In this document: positions 6,225 through 13,194 of the stretch, one piece after another
How positions within the stretch are numbered: the stretch's first letter is position 1
Layout: each line of letters starts with the position of its first letter
NCBI GenBank assembly: GCA_929200295.1
Contig: CAKMZE010000030.1
Location: 1 to 15,483 of the forward strand
Source: an uncultured Alphaproteobacteria bacterium
GTDB lineage: Bacteria; Pseudomonadota; Alphaproteobacteria; Rhodobacterales; Rhodobacteraceae
Length of the DNA: 15,483 nucleotides
Direction of reading: 5' to 3'
Made by a program: the position numbers and the translations under genes
Notes under the pieces: generated by a model
Databases searched by the model: none
What the model was told of the DNA's origin: nothing
Seen by the model: the letters and a program-made list of their open reading frames with translations, nothing else

Positions 6225-7364
6225 TCAGCGTGGATGTGGGTTTGTCCCTGATTTATAGGGCAACCAATCGGTGATTTCAGGATAAAAGCGGGCGCGCCAT
6301 TCAGTGACCCGCGGGTTCATCACCTTGCGCCACAACCGTGGCACCAGCGCCGCCATGGTCATAATAGGATAGCCATAAGGCAGTTGTGGCGCCTCTGATG
6401 CGTCGTAGTTTTGCAAAAGCGGAAATCGACGGTCTGGTTTGTAATGATGATCAGAGTGGCGCTGTAAATTTATCAACAACCAATTCGACGCCCGATGTGC
6501 TGCATTCCAAGAATGGTGTGGCAAAACATGCTCGTATTTTCCGTCACCCAAATGCTTGCGCGTGAGGCCGTAGTGTTCAACGTAATTCACCAGTTCAAGC
6601 TGCCACACAGCGATCAAAGCTTGATACGCAAACAAAAGAACGCCCCACCAGCCGGCAATCCAAAAGACCACCACGAAGAACGTAAGCTGCAAGCCCCAAT
6701 ACCGGAAAAACGGATTTGACAAATCGGTCCAAGGCTTTGATTTGCGTGCGAGCATCGCCTTTTCCGCGGCAAAGGCTGAGAGGTAGCATTCATGCAAAAC
6801 CCGGCGGAAAAACCGCCAAAACCCTTCGTTATAGCGCGCCGTCACCGGATCGCGCGGTGTGGCAACATAGCGGTGATGCACCAAAAGATGCTCTGATCTA
6901 AAATGTGAATAAAGCACAGAGGCCAGCAAGATATCTGCATACCACCGCTCAAGCTTGGGCTTTTGATGCATCAGCTCATGGGCATAATTGATCCCGATAG
7001 TGCCGCTGATCACACCAAAGCCACCCATCAGCAGCCATTCTTCCCACCATGCAAGATGATCTGTCGCGGTGATATACCAGAGCAGCAAAAACAGGGTGAT
7101 AATCTGCGTCGGGGTCCAGAGCAGCGTAATCGCCCGATACCAGAACAGATCTTCATCAGGCGTTTGCGGATCGGCATTGTCTTTGTTCAAACCGGTCAGA
7201 AAATCCAAGACCGAGAACAAATACCATGTGACAACAGGCAATAGAGCCAAGGACCACCCACCATAAACGGCAGACACCCATGCCAAAGGGATCAGCAAGA
7301 GTGATAGCCAGAATGGTAATGCGCTCGTGATCTGACGGAGCTTTGCCGTTGGATAGGTTGTCAT
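6225..7364 (-). CDS. alkB: AlkB-type alkane 1-monooxygenase (membrane di-iron hydroxylase)
   Basis: The family hydroxylates the terminal carbon of alkanes in the inner membrane, using electrons from rubredoxin. The 379-residue product carries all of the histidine clusters: HELMH at 129-133, H159 with HH at 163-164 in EHLLVHH, the alkane-hydroxylase signature NYVEHYGL at 260-267, and LQRHSDHH at 300-307. Hydrophobic segments at about 18-55, 76-100, 110-125 and 225-255 fit the usual six-helix layout. NYVEHYGL with LQRHSDHH separates it from plain fatty-acid desaturases. Substrate chain length cannot be read from the sequence. The ATG is preceded by GGAG at 8 bases. No rubredoxin, reductase or regulator gene lies beside it. 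It has its own promoter just upstream and is convergent with the nuclease-fold gene. Confidence 0.95.
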   Translation of the reverse strand: MTTYPTAKLRQITSALPFWLSLLLIPLAWVSAVYGGWSLALLPVVTWYLFSVLDFLTGLNKDNADPQTPDEDLFWYRAITLLWTPTQIITLFLLLWYITATDHLAWWEEWLLMGGFGVISGTIGINYAHELMHQKPKLERWYADILLASVLYSHFRSEHLLVHHRYVATPRDPVTARYNEGFWRFFRRVLHECYLSAFAAEKAMLARKSKPWTDLSNPFFRYWGLQLTFFVVVFWIAGWWGVLLFAYQALIAVWQLELVNYVEHYGLTRKHLGDGKYEHVLPHHSWNAAHRASNWLLINLQRHSDHHYKPDRRFPLLQNYDASEAPQLPYGYPIMTMAALVPRLWRKVMNPRVTEWRARFYPEITDWLPYKSGTNPHPR

Positions 7365-7388
7365 GCCCTGTCTCCGATGATTTATTCT

Positions 7389-7417
7389 ATTATATATATA
7401 GCACAGTTCTGGCTCAA
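7389..7417 (-). promoter_or_regulatory. Candidate sigma-70 promoter of alkB
   Basis: On the minus strand, TTGAGC (complement of 7412-7417) and TATAAT (complement of 7389-7394) are separated by exactly 17 bp, with a TATATATA run next to the -10. The predicted start lies about 15-20 bases before the alkB ATG. The site sits between the mutY stop and alkB, so alkB can be expressed apart from mutY. Confidence 0.65.
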
Positions 7418-7425
7418 TCGTGGTG

Positions 7426-8460
7426 TTACGTCGCGGTTACTAAATCATAAACCTTTCGCATCGCTGTTGGCAGCGCTTGTCGCGAAAACTGCGCATGTGT
7501 CATGAACACCCCGCGCGAGGGCTGGCTATTCTCTGTCACAGTGGCTGTATAGATTTTGAGCCGCAGGTGAAAATGCGTAAAGGTATGGCGGGCCTCTTGG
7601 CCTGTGTCCTGCCAGTTAGCGTCCAATGGCGGGGCGGCGAGAGGTTCTGTTTCTTTCCAATCTGTTGTTGGAAACCCAAGTGTGCCACCCAAAAGCCCCG
7701 TTTCAGGGCGTGTTTCTAACAGCAATGCCCCGTCAGCACGCCAGACAACATAAGCGATCCCATAGCGCGTCGGCGTCTTTTTCTTTGGCGTCTTTTGAGG
7801 GAGCACTGCCGCCGTGCCATTCAAACGCGCCTGACAGGGATCATGCCAAGGGCACACCCCGCAGCGTGGGTTTTTAGGGGTGCATACCGTGGCACCCAGA
7901 TCCATCACCGCCTGCGCATAATCGCCCGGTCGTATCTCTGGCGTCAGTGCCTGAGCATGGGTCATCAAAACAGGCTTTACCGCAGGTAATGGCTGATGCT
8001 CATCATACATCCGCGCCATCACCCTCTCAACGTTTCCGTCAAGAACCGTCTCAGGCTGGTCAAAGGCAATCGCAGAAATAGCCGCCGCCGTATAAGGCCC
8101 GATGCCGGGAAGGGCCAACAACGCCTCATATGACGTGGGAAATTGCCCGCCGTGATCCTGCACCACTACACGCGCGCATTTCAAAAGGTTGCGCGCCCGT
8201 GCATAATATCCCAGACCCGCCCATGCGGCCATGACATCTGCATCCTTTGCAGCCGCCAGATCGGTTAGCTTCGGCCATGTTCTCGTGAAGGCTTCAAAAT
8301 ACGCCTTCACCGCAGCAACTGTCGTTTGTTGCAACATCACCTCGGAGAGCCAAACATGATAGGGATCAGGCAGGACCCCGCGCGCACGGTCCGCAGGTGC
8401 GACACGCCACGGCATGACACGCGCATGCATATCATACCACGCAAGCAGTTCACGGCTCAT
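7426..8460 (-). CDS. mutY: A/G-specific adenine DNA glycosylase
   Basis: MutY removes adenine mispaired with 8-oxoguanine. Counting from the TTG three codons before the chosen ATG, the catalytic Glu is E43 in LSEVMLQQT, the helix-hairpin-helix is LPGIGPYTAAAI at 120-131, and the catalytic Asp is D144 in LDGNV. The [4Fe-4S] loop cysteines are C196, C203, C206 and C212, with the expected C-x6-C-x2-C-x5-C spacing. After a lysine-rich linker the C-terminal third is the NUDIX-like domain that reads 8-oxoguanine (GGTLGFPTTDW region). I chose ATG at 8458-8460, three codons inside a TTG at 8467-8469; neither has a strong ribosome-binding site. The length of about 344 residues is normal. It is divergent from the DUF721 gene. 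Confidence 0.96.
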   Translation of the reverse strand: MSRELLAWYDMHARVMPWRVAPADRARGVLPDPYHVWLSEVMLQQTTVAAVKAYFEAFTRTWPKLTDLAAAKDADVMAAWAGLGYYARARNLLKCARVVVQDHGGQFPTSYEALLALPGIGPYTAAAISAIAFDQPETVLDGNVERVMARMYDEHQPLPAVKPVLMTHAQALTPEIRPGDYAQAVMDLGATVCTPKNPRCGVCPWHDPCQARLNGTAAVLPQKTPKKKTPTRYGIAYVVWRADGALLLETRPETGLLGGTLGFPTTDWKETEPLAAPPLDANWQDTGQEARHTFTHFHLRLKIYTATVTENSQPSRGVFMTHAQFSRQALPTAMRKVYDLVTAT

Positions 8461-8519
8461 ATCACGCAATCTTTATCACTTTCAAAATCCTTAAGGATGT
8501 CTTGGCGACACATTCCATC

Positions 8520-8525
8520 TATAAT
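8520..8525 (+). promoter_or_regulatory. TATAAT -10 box directly before the DUF721 gene (possible leaderless start)
   Basis: A perfect TATAAT lies 8 bases before the ATG at 8534, so transcription would begin at or within a base or two of the start codon. No Shine-Dalgarno is visible between them. A good -35 is lacking: ATGTCT stands at the 17-bp position, and the nearby TTGGCG at 8502 is only 12 bp away. Confidence 0.4.
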
Positions 8526-8533
8526 AGTGTGAA

Positions 8534-9061
8534 ATGATGAAACAGCCACACCACCGCAAAACATCCACCTATGGATTTTCACGCGCAGCGAACCTGATGC
8601 AAACACGCATTCGTGCCGCCAGCGAGAAACGTGGTTTTGCCGTCACACGTCTTTTGACCCATTGGGCCGAGATTGTGGGGGGTGCCACGGCTGAAATCGC
8701 AAAGCCGGTGAATGTGAGCTATGGGAAAGGCGGCATGGGGGCGACGCTCACCGTGCTTACGACGGGCGCGCAAGCACCAATGCTGGAAATGCAAAAAGAC
8801 CAGATTCGCGATAAGGTCAACGCATGCTACGGATACCGCGCTATCGCGCGCGTGCGGATCACACAAACCGCCCCGTCAGGATTTTCCGAGGGGCGCATTG
8901 CCTTTGTCCCTGCACCGAAACCGGACAAGACCCCGAATGCACAAACCCAAGCCCAAGCTGCGGCCCTGTCCGAAGATGTCGCAAGCCCATCTCTGAAAGA
9001 GGCTCTTGCGGTTTTGGGCGCCAATATCCTACATAAACAAAGCTCTGACCCAAAGGAATAA
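8534..9061 (+). CDS. DUF721 (DciA-like) protein
   Basis: The N-terminal two thirds of this 175-residue protein match the DUF721 pattern: a helix with LMQTRIRAASEKRGFAVTRLLTHWAEIVGG (seen from about residue 21), then the beta strand ATLTVLTTGAQAPMLEMQKDQI and the GYRAIARVRITQT strand. DUF721 is the domain of DciA, which loads or regulates the replicative helicase in bacteria that lack DnaC. The family link is a recall. A helicase role for this particular member is inference. The tail is Ala/Pro/Gln-rich and ends in a short helix (SLKEALAVLGANIL). Tandem ATGs at 8534 and 8537 make the exact start uncertain. Its stop TAA shares one base with the ATG of the dsbA-like gene (TAATG), so they form an operon. 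mutY lies divergently upstream. Confidence 0.88.
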   Translation: MMKQPHHRKTSTYGFSRAANLMQTRIRAASEKRGFAVTRLLTHWAEIVGGATAEIAKPVNVSYGKGGMGATLTVLTTGAQAPMLEMQKDQIRDKVNACYGYRAIARVRITQTAPSGFSEGRIAFVPAPKPDKTPNAQTQAQAAALSEDVASPSLKEALAVLGANILHKQSSDPKE

Positions 9062-9675
9062 TGATGAACCGTCGACACCTACTTGCCACCACATGCGCAG
9101 CCGTCGCATTTGCTGGCCTCCCTCTTGCGAGCTTTGCCCAAGAGGCGGCACCCGAGATCCCAGAGATGATGATCGGCGATCCCGATGCACCGATTGAGAT
9201 GATCGAATACGCATCATTCACATGCCCGCACTGCGCCCGTTTCCACACGGATGTGTACCCTGAGCTGAAGGCCGATTACATCGACACGGGCAAGGTCCGG
9301 TTTATCTATCGTGAGGTGTATTTTGATCGCCCCGGGCTTTGGGCGTCAATGACTGCGCGTTGCGGGGGTGAGGACAAATTCTTTGGCATCACCGATTTGG
9401 TCTATGCAACACAGGCCGAATGGTCAGCGTCGCGCGACCCGGCAACGATTGCCGCTGAGCTTCGCAAAATTGGCTTAACGGCTGGGATCACCCCAGAAGA
9501 TTATGATGCATGCCTGAAAGATGGGCAAATGGCACAGGGTCTTTTTGACTGGTACAAAGCCAATGCAGAGCGTGATGAAATTACAGGAACGCCATCCTTT
9601 ATGATCAATGACGTGCGCTACAGCAATATGAACTATAACGACCTGAAAATCGCCTTGGATGATTTTCTGAATTAA
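9061..9675 (+). CDS. DsbA-family periplasmic thiol-disulfide protein
   Basis: The 204-residue product has a signal peptide (NRRHLLATTCAAVAFAGLPL) with likely cleavage after SFA at residue 26, then a thioredoxin-type domain. The redox site CPHC is at 55-58 in EYASFTCPHCARFH. The cis-proline loop (TGTPSFMIND) lies near residues 180-189, and the inserted helical domain is between them. Members oxidise or shuffle disulfides of exported proteins. The form is closer to the single-domain DsbA/BdbD-like group often found in alphaproteobacteria than to E. coli DsbA. The start ATG overlaps the DUF721 stop by one base, with AAAGGA 3-4 bases upstream. A second ATG directly follows, so the start may be one codon later. 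From memory, related genomes place smc after this gene; here an unrelated gene follows. Confidence 0.93.
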   Translation: MMNRRHLLATTCAAVAFAGLPLASFAQEAAPEIPEMMIGDPDAPIEMIEYASFTCPHCARFHTDVYPELKADYIDTGKVRFIYREVYFDRPGLWASMTARCGGEDKFFGITDLVYATQAEWSASRDPATIAAELRKIGLTAGITPEDYDACLKDGQMAQGLFDWYKANAERDEITGTPSFMINDVRYSNMNYNDLKIALDDFLN

Positions 9676-9804
9676 CGCATAACGCAGCGAAATCCTGCAA
9701 TCAATCTAATGGCAGTCATGATGTGATTTATACGGGCATATGATCCACAAAAGAGAAGGGTGATCCTCTCTGGGCTAAGGTGAGTTCAGTATGAAAGGCA
9801 AGAC

Positions 9805-10527
9805 ATGACTGCGAAAATTGGATTGATTGGAGGCGTCGGATGGCCCGCCACGGTTGCGTATTATGAAACCATCTGCCGGGCAGTTGCTGGTCCAGAGGCT
9901 ATCGCGGCTCCGGATATGTCAATTGAATCTCTTGATATGTCGAAAGCGCTGGAAGCTCTGAGTAAGGCTTATGACGAGGAAAGTTGGGCCACTTTTGATA
10001 CCTATTTTTCGACAGCGCTCGACCGACTGGCAGCCTCGGGATGTGGGGTTGCGGCGATTGCAAGCGTAACCCCGCACGTCCGGCTTTCAGCAATCACGAG
10101 AAATTCGCCAATACCAGTTGTCAGCGTTGTTGATGCAACCGCCGATATACTCGCTTTGCACCGACCAAAACAGGCGGTGGTCCTTGGGACGCGGGTGACA
10201 ATGACAGGTACGCTTTTCGACAAAGCACTTGAGAGCCTTGGCATTGCAATGATCAAACCGGACGACAAAGACATCGCGGCGCTGACTGAGCTTTTAAACT
10301 TGTATTTTTATTCTGGTCGCGGCCCAGACGGGCGTGGGGCGTTGATTGAATATGCGCGATCAATTGCCCCCAATCCAGATGATGTTCTGTTTATTCTAGC
10401 ATGCACCGACCTGACACCGGCATTTCCCGAGACTATTGGGCAAGCCCTGTTTGTCTCTGACGGGATACAGTTTCTTGACACAACCGCTGCACATGTTGAT
10501 GCGATTCTACGAGCACGCGATATTTGA
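9805..10527 (+). CDS. Asp/Glu/hydantoin racemase-family protein, altered first active-site motif
   Basis: The product (240 residues) opens with KIGLIGGVGWPATVAYYE, the typical start of the cofactor-independent aspartate/glutamate racemase family, which interconverts amino-acid enantiomers with a pair of cysteine or threonine acid-base residues. The C-terminal site is present as C200 in LACTDLTPAF. The N-terminal site, usually C-N-T-x-H or A-N-T-x-H, reads IASVTPH at 85-91, so the conserved Asn is Val and no Cys is there; C80 is five residues earlier. It may use another substrate or be inactive as a racemase. The start ATG has AAAGG at good spacing. Non-coding gaps of 129 and 76 bases isolate it from its neighbours, so it is probably its own transcription unit. 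Confidence 0.85.
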   Translation: MTAKIGLIGGVGWPATVAYYETICRAVAGPEAIAAPDMSIESLDMSKALEALSKAYDEESWATFDTYFSTALDRLAASGCGVAAIASVTPHVRLSAITRNSPIPVVSVVDATADILALHRPKQAVVLGTRVTMTGTLFDKALESLGIAMIKPDDKDIAALTELLNLYFYSGRGPDGRGALIEYARSIAPNPDDVLFILACTDLTPAFPETIGQALFVSDGIQFLDTTAAHVDAILRARDI

Positions 10528-10603
10528 TCGCAATCTGAGTGCGAAACTCGCCATAGGTCTTAGAATATTGGCTACAATGTTTCACCAAATGACCCGCTGT
10601 ATA

Positions 10604-11605
10604 TTACAGCCTGCGTGGCAAGACCTGTGTGAGCGTCTCAGTCAGTGGCCCCCAATCTGCGATCTCAAGCCGCACGGGGAGTGTTAACACCTTTGTGCGG
10701 AAATCTGCGGGCAGACGCACCGCGTCTTTCTCGGTTGTGACAAGCTGCGCGCCATGGGCACGCGCCTGCATTTCCAACCGCTTCATCAATGCAGGCGTGA
10801 GCGGCTGATGATCGCTCAGTGGCTCTGCGTGGATCACATCCGCCCCGAGCGCGCGCAAGGTCGCAAAAAACTTCTCGGGGTGGCCGATCCCTGCAAAGGC
10901 CATGACAGGCATTCCAGCCCATGGCATGCCTGTCGTCAATGGCGCGAGACGCGCCTCAAGATGTAGCAGCGATGAAACCTCTGGCCAATCGCTTTGTAGG
11001 CGCTTTTGCGCCTCAGCCGGACCAATCGGCACGAGGATATCCGCCCGCGCCAATCCCTTTGCCACAGGTTCGCGCAGGGGGCCTGCGGGGATCATACGCC
11101 CATTGCCAAACCCGCGGGCGGCATCCACAACAATCAGTGATATGTCTTTTGCAACTGTCGGGTTTTGAAACCCGTCGTCTAGGATGATCATATCTGCACC
11201 CGCAGCCGTGGCCATGCGCACCCCTTCTGCGCGATCCTTTGCGACCCAAGTTGGTGCAAAGGTTGACAGCAATAGCGGCTCATCCCCGACCTCAGCGGCC
11301 GTCTGTGCGCGTTCATCCACCGCAAGCGGCCCTTGCAAACGCCCACCGTAACCGCGTGATACGATATGCGGGCGATGCCCGTTTGATTGTAGGTGCTGCA
11401 CGAGCGCAATAACTGTCGGGGTTTTACCTGTGCCGCCTGCATGGATATTACCGACACAGATCACAGGCACATCAGCGCGCAGCGCTGGCGCACGTTTTAA
11501 TCGCCGTGCTGTTGCCCAGCCATAGATCATGCCCAATGGCGTGAGCATACGCGCGAGAAAGCCCGGTTGATCCGCTGGATATGACCAAAACCCCGGTTCA
11601 CGCAT
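10604..11605 (-). CDS. lpxK: Tetraacyldisaccharide 4'-kinase
   Basis: LpxK phosphorylates the 4' position of the lipid A disaccharide at the inner face of the inner membrane. The 333-residue product has the family N-terminus (MREPGFWS... then GFLARMLTPLGMIYGW, the membrane-anchoring helix), Walker A GNIHAGGTGKT at 52-62, DDGFQ in the middle and TTEKDAVRLP towards the C-terminus. I chose ATG 11603-11605, which overlaps the stop of waaA by 8 bases (ATGCGTGA). The frame continues open upstream for another 60 codons, but that part only mirrors waaA and is not family-like. No good ribosome-binding site precedes it, so translation probably depends on coupling to waaA. It is convergent with the racemase-family gene, with 76 bases between their stops and no obvious terminator. 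Confidence 0.96.
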   Translation of the reverse strand: MREPGFWSYPADQPGFLARMLTPLGMIYGWATARRLKRAPALRADVPVICVGNIHAGGTGKTPTVIALVQHLQSNGHRPHIVSRGYGGRLQGPLAVDERAQTAAEVGDEPLLLSTFAPTWVAKDRAEGVRMATAAGADMIILDDGFQNPTVAKDISLIVVDAARGFGNGRMIPAGPLREPVAKGLARADILVPIGPAEAQKRLQSDWPEVSSLLHLEARLAPLTTGMPWAGMPVMAFAGIGHPEKFFATLRALGADVIHAEPLSDHQPLTPALMKRLEMQARAHGAQLVTTEKDAVRLPADFRTKVLTLPVRLEIADWGPLTETLTQVLPRRL

Positions 11606-12788
11606 CGACGTATCTTTGATCAAGCTCTGCAAAAAGCATCGCGGCAATCTGCTGCGCGACATTGGCGCCTTGCGTCGTGACATCCCAGGCCGCATGAGCC
11701 ATCTCGGCGACCTTATCAGCCGCCAATAGCAGCTCGACCGCAAAGCCCAATGCGCAGGCATCTGCCACCTGCTTTGCCCCGCCAACGCGACATAACTGCG
11801 TCAACTCTTGTTCAAAGGGGTGCATCTCGGGCCCGACAAGCACCGCAGAGCCAAGAGCCGCTGGCTCAAACGGATGTCGGATCAACCCGTTGTGAAAACT
11901 GCCCGCAAGGAATGTTACTGGGGTGATCCGATACCATAACCCTAATTCCTCCATACCATCTGCGACAAATATCTGGGTGGCATCATCTGGTTCAATATCG
12001 TGCAGACGTGTCGCAACGTGAAACCCATCTGCACGTAGCGCCGCGACCATTTGATCTGCATCTTCTGCATTGCGTGGCGCAATGATCAAAAGCAAGCGGT
12101 GCGCGCGCAAACTGGCCTGACGATGTGCTTGGGCGATCATCTCCAGCTCATCCATTTCGACACCAGCGGATAGCCAGACCGGGCGCGTTCCTAGCCCTGC
12201 TGCAAAGCTTTGTCGTTCATCCTCAAAATAAGAAAGAGGCGGCGGTGTTTCTGCGATCCGCCCGAGTGCGGCCATCTGCGACAGCTGCGCGCCCTTTTTC
12301 ACGAGGGCTTTTTTATCTGATGTCTTGCAAGCCGCGATCTTATTGAGCGACCGCAATACAGCCCGCGACAGGCCAGGCACCCATTGACGTGTGGTCCATT
12401 GCGTGAGCATGACCGTCGCCTCAATCGCAATCTTTGGCACCCGGCGTGAGGTCACAATATCAAGGGTGAGCGGGTCCAATGGCGCATCCATCCAGACCGC
12501 CAAATCAGGGCGCATATGATCAAGAAAACGGGTGATTTCCGCATAGCCCTGCGGATGGCATGCGCAGCTATCCGCAGCCTCAGGTAACGTGGTCACGATC
12601 GTGATATCGTCTTGATCTGAACGTAATGCCGATTGCAGGACAGCGACACGATTCAATTGCACAGGTGACGCACAGATCATCCAAATGACAATGCCATCAG
12701 GCCGTGGCCCGTCATCACTGCGAGACACCAACCGCGCAGGCGCGTGTCTGCCCCAGAGTGACAATGATATCGCAAGAGGGCGCGTCAT
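11598..12788 (-). CDS. waaA: Divergent GT30 (WaaA/KdtA-like) Kdo transferase
   Basis: WaaA adds Kdo from CMP-Kdo to lipid IVA. The 396-residue protein shows the C-terminal GT30 half clearly: RPVWLSAGVEMDE (202-214), LLLIIAPRN (232-240) and ELGLWYRITPVTFLAGSFHN...HPFEPAALG (281-313), the acceptor/donor signature region. The N-terminal half is divergent. The usual GE dipeptide after the HA-S strand is replaced around 36-50 (WMICASPVQLNRV), and the ETELWPN motif is replaced by WMDAPLDP (99-106). Both glutamates usually seen as important are therefore not evident. A divergent subfamily is likelier than a dead gene, because the frame is intact and lpxK is coupled to it by an 8-base overlap. The ATG lies 18 bases after the DUF4170 stop with no clear ribosome-binding site. 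Confidence 0.88.
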   Translation of the reverse strand: MTRPLAISLSLWGRHAPARLVSRSDDGPRPDGIVIWMICASPVQLNRVAVLQSALRSDQDDITIVTTLPEAADSCACHPQGYAEITRFLDHMRPDLAVWMDAPLDPLTLDIVTSRRVPKIAIEATVMLTQWTTRQWVPGLSRAVLRSLNKIAACKTSDKKALVKKGAQLSQMAALGRIAETPPPLSYFEDERQSFAAGLGTRPVWLSAGVEMDELEMIAQAHRQASLRAHRLLLIIAPRNAEDADQMVAALRADGFHVATRLHDIEPDDATQIFVADGMEELGLWYRITPVTFLAGSFHNGLIRHPFEPAALGSAVLVGPEMHPFEQELTQLCRVGGAKQVADACALGFAVELLLAADKVAEMAHAAWDVTTQGANVAQQIAAMLFAELDQRYVDA

Positions 12789-12806
12789 CAGATCAAAAAT
12801 ATACGC

Positions 12807-13052
12807 TTATGTGGACAGCTCTTCTGTTGGTGAGGCGGCTGTTTCCTCATCCCGCAGACGGTGAATATGCGCAATGAAATACCGCGTATGTGCGTTATCC
12901 ACGGTCCGCTGCGCGGCACTCTTCCATGCGTTATACGCGCTTTCATAATCAGGAAACATACCAATGATATCAATATCATTGACATCTTTGAATGCGTTCT
13001 TTGTCGGGTCGATCAGCTCTCCACCAAAGACGAGATGTAGGCGTTGGGTCAT
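12807..13052 (-). CDS. DUF4170 small protein
   Basis: This 81-residue protein matches the DUF4170 pattern: QRLHLVFGGELIDP, then IDIIGMFPDYESAYNAWKSAAQRTVDNAHTR in part, and FIAHIHRLRDEE. Function is unknown; no catalytic motif is visible and it is probably cytosolic. The start ATG has AAAGGA 6 bases upstream. It stands between a CysQ-like gene and waaA on the same strand, an arrangement I recall from other Rhodobacteraceae, which hints at a link with envelope synthesis without proving it. The C-terminal 12 residues are polar and likely disordered. Confidence 0.9.
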   Translation of the reverse strand: MTQRLHLVFGGELIDPTKNAFKDVNDIDIIGMFPDYESAYNAWKSAAQRTVDNAHTRYFIAHIHRLRDEETAASPTEELST

Positions 13053-13113
13053 AGGATTTCCTTTAGCGTTATGCGCAAGCGTTTATCTGGCTTGGGTTTG
13101 CTTCGTTCGTGCC

Positions 13114-13142
13114 AGTTTATGATGCGTCAGAGCTTGCCTCAA
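13114..13142 (-). promoter_or_regulatory. Weak candidate promoter upstream of DUF4170
   Basis: On the minus strand TTGAGG (complement of 13137-13142) and TAAACT (complement of 13114-13119) are spaced 17 bp. The site lies in the 142-base gap between the CysQ-like gene and DUF4170 and could start a DUF4170-waaA-lpxK transcript. The -10 match is imperfect. Confidence 0.28.
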
Positions 13143-13194
13143 CCATCATTTGTAATTGGTTAACACGTGCAGAGATCGCGCATCAGTACCCTTA

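Noticed and set aside
8461..8469. TTG start adding three residues to mutY
   Set aside because: The ATG at 8458-8460 is the better codon and neither has a convincing ribosome-binding site; recorded only as an alternative.
8859..9248. 129-codon minus-strand open frame across the DUF721/dsbA-like junction
   Set aside because: Antisense to two well-supported genes that overlap each other; no motif.
9676..9804. Possible hairpin AGAGA...TCTCT (about 9752-9771) before the racemase-family gene
   Set aside because: Only five clean pairs, no T tract, and no promoter elements that align with it.
11606..11785. 60-codon N-terminal extension of lpxK
   Set aside because: It lies wholly inside waaA in another frame, is rich in Arg/Trp like a shadow translation, and the internal ATG gives the normal LpxK start.
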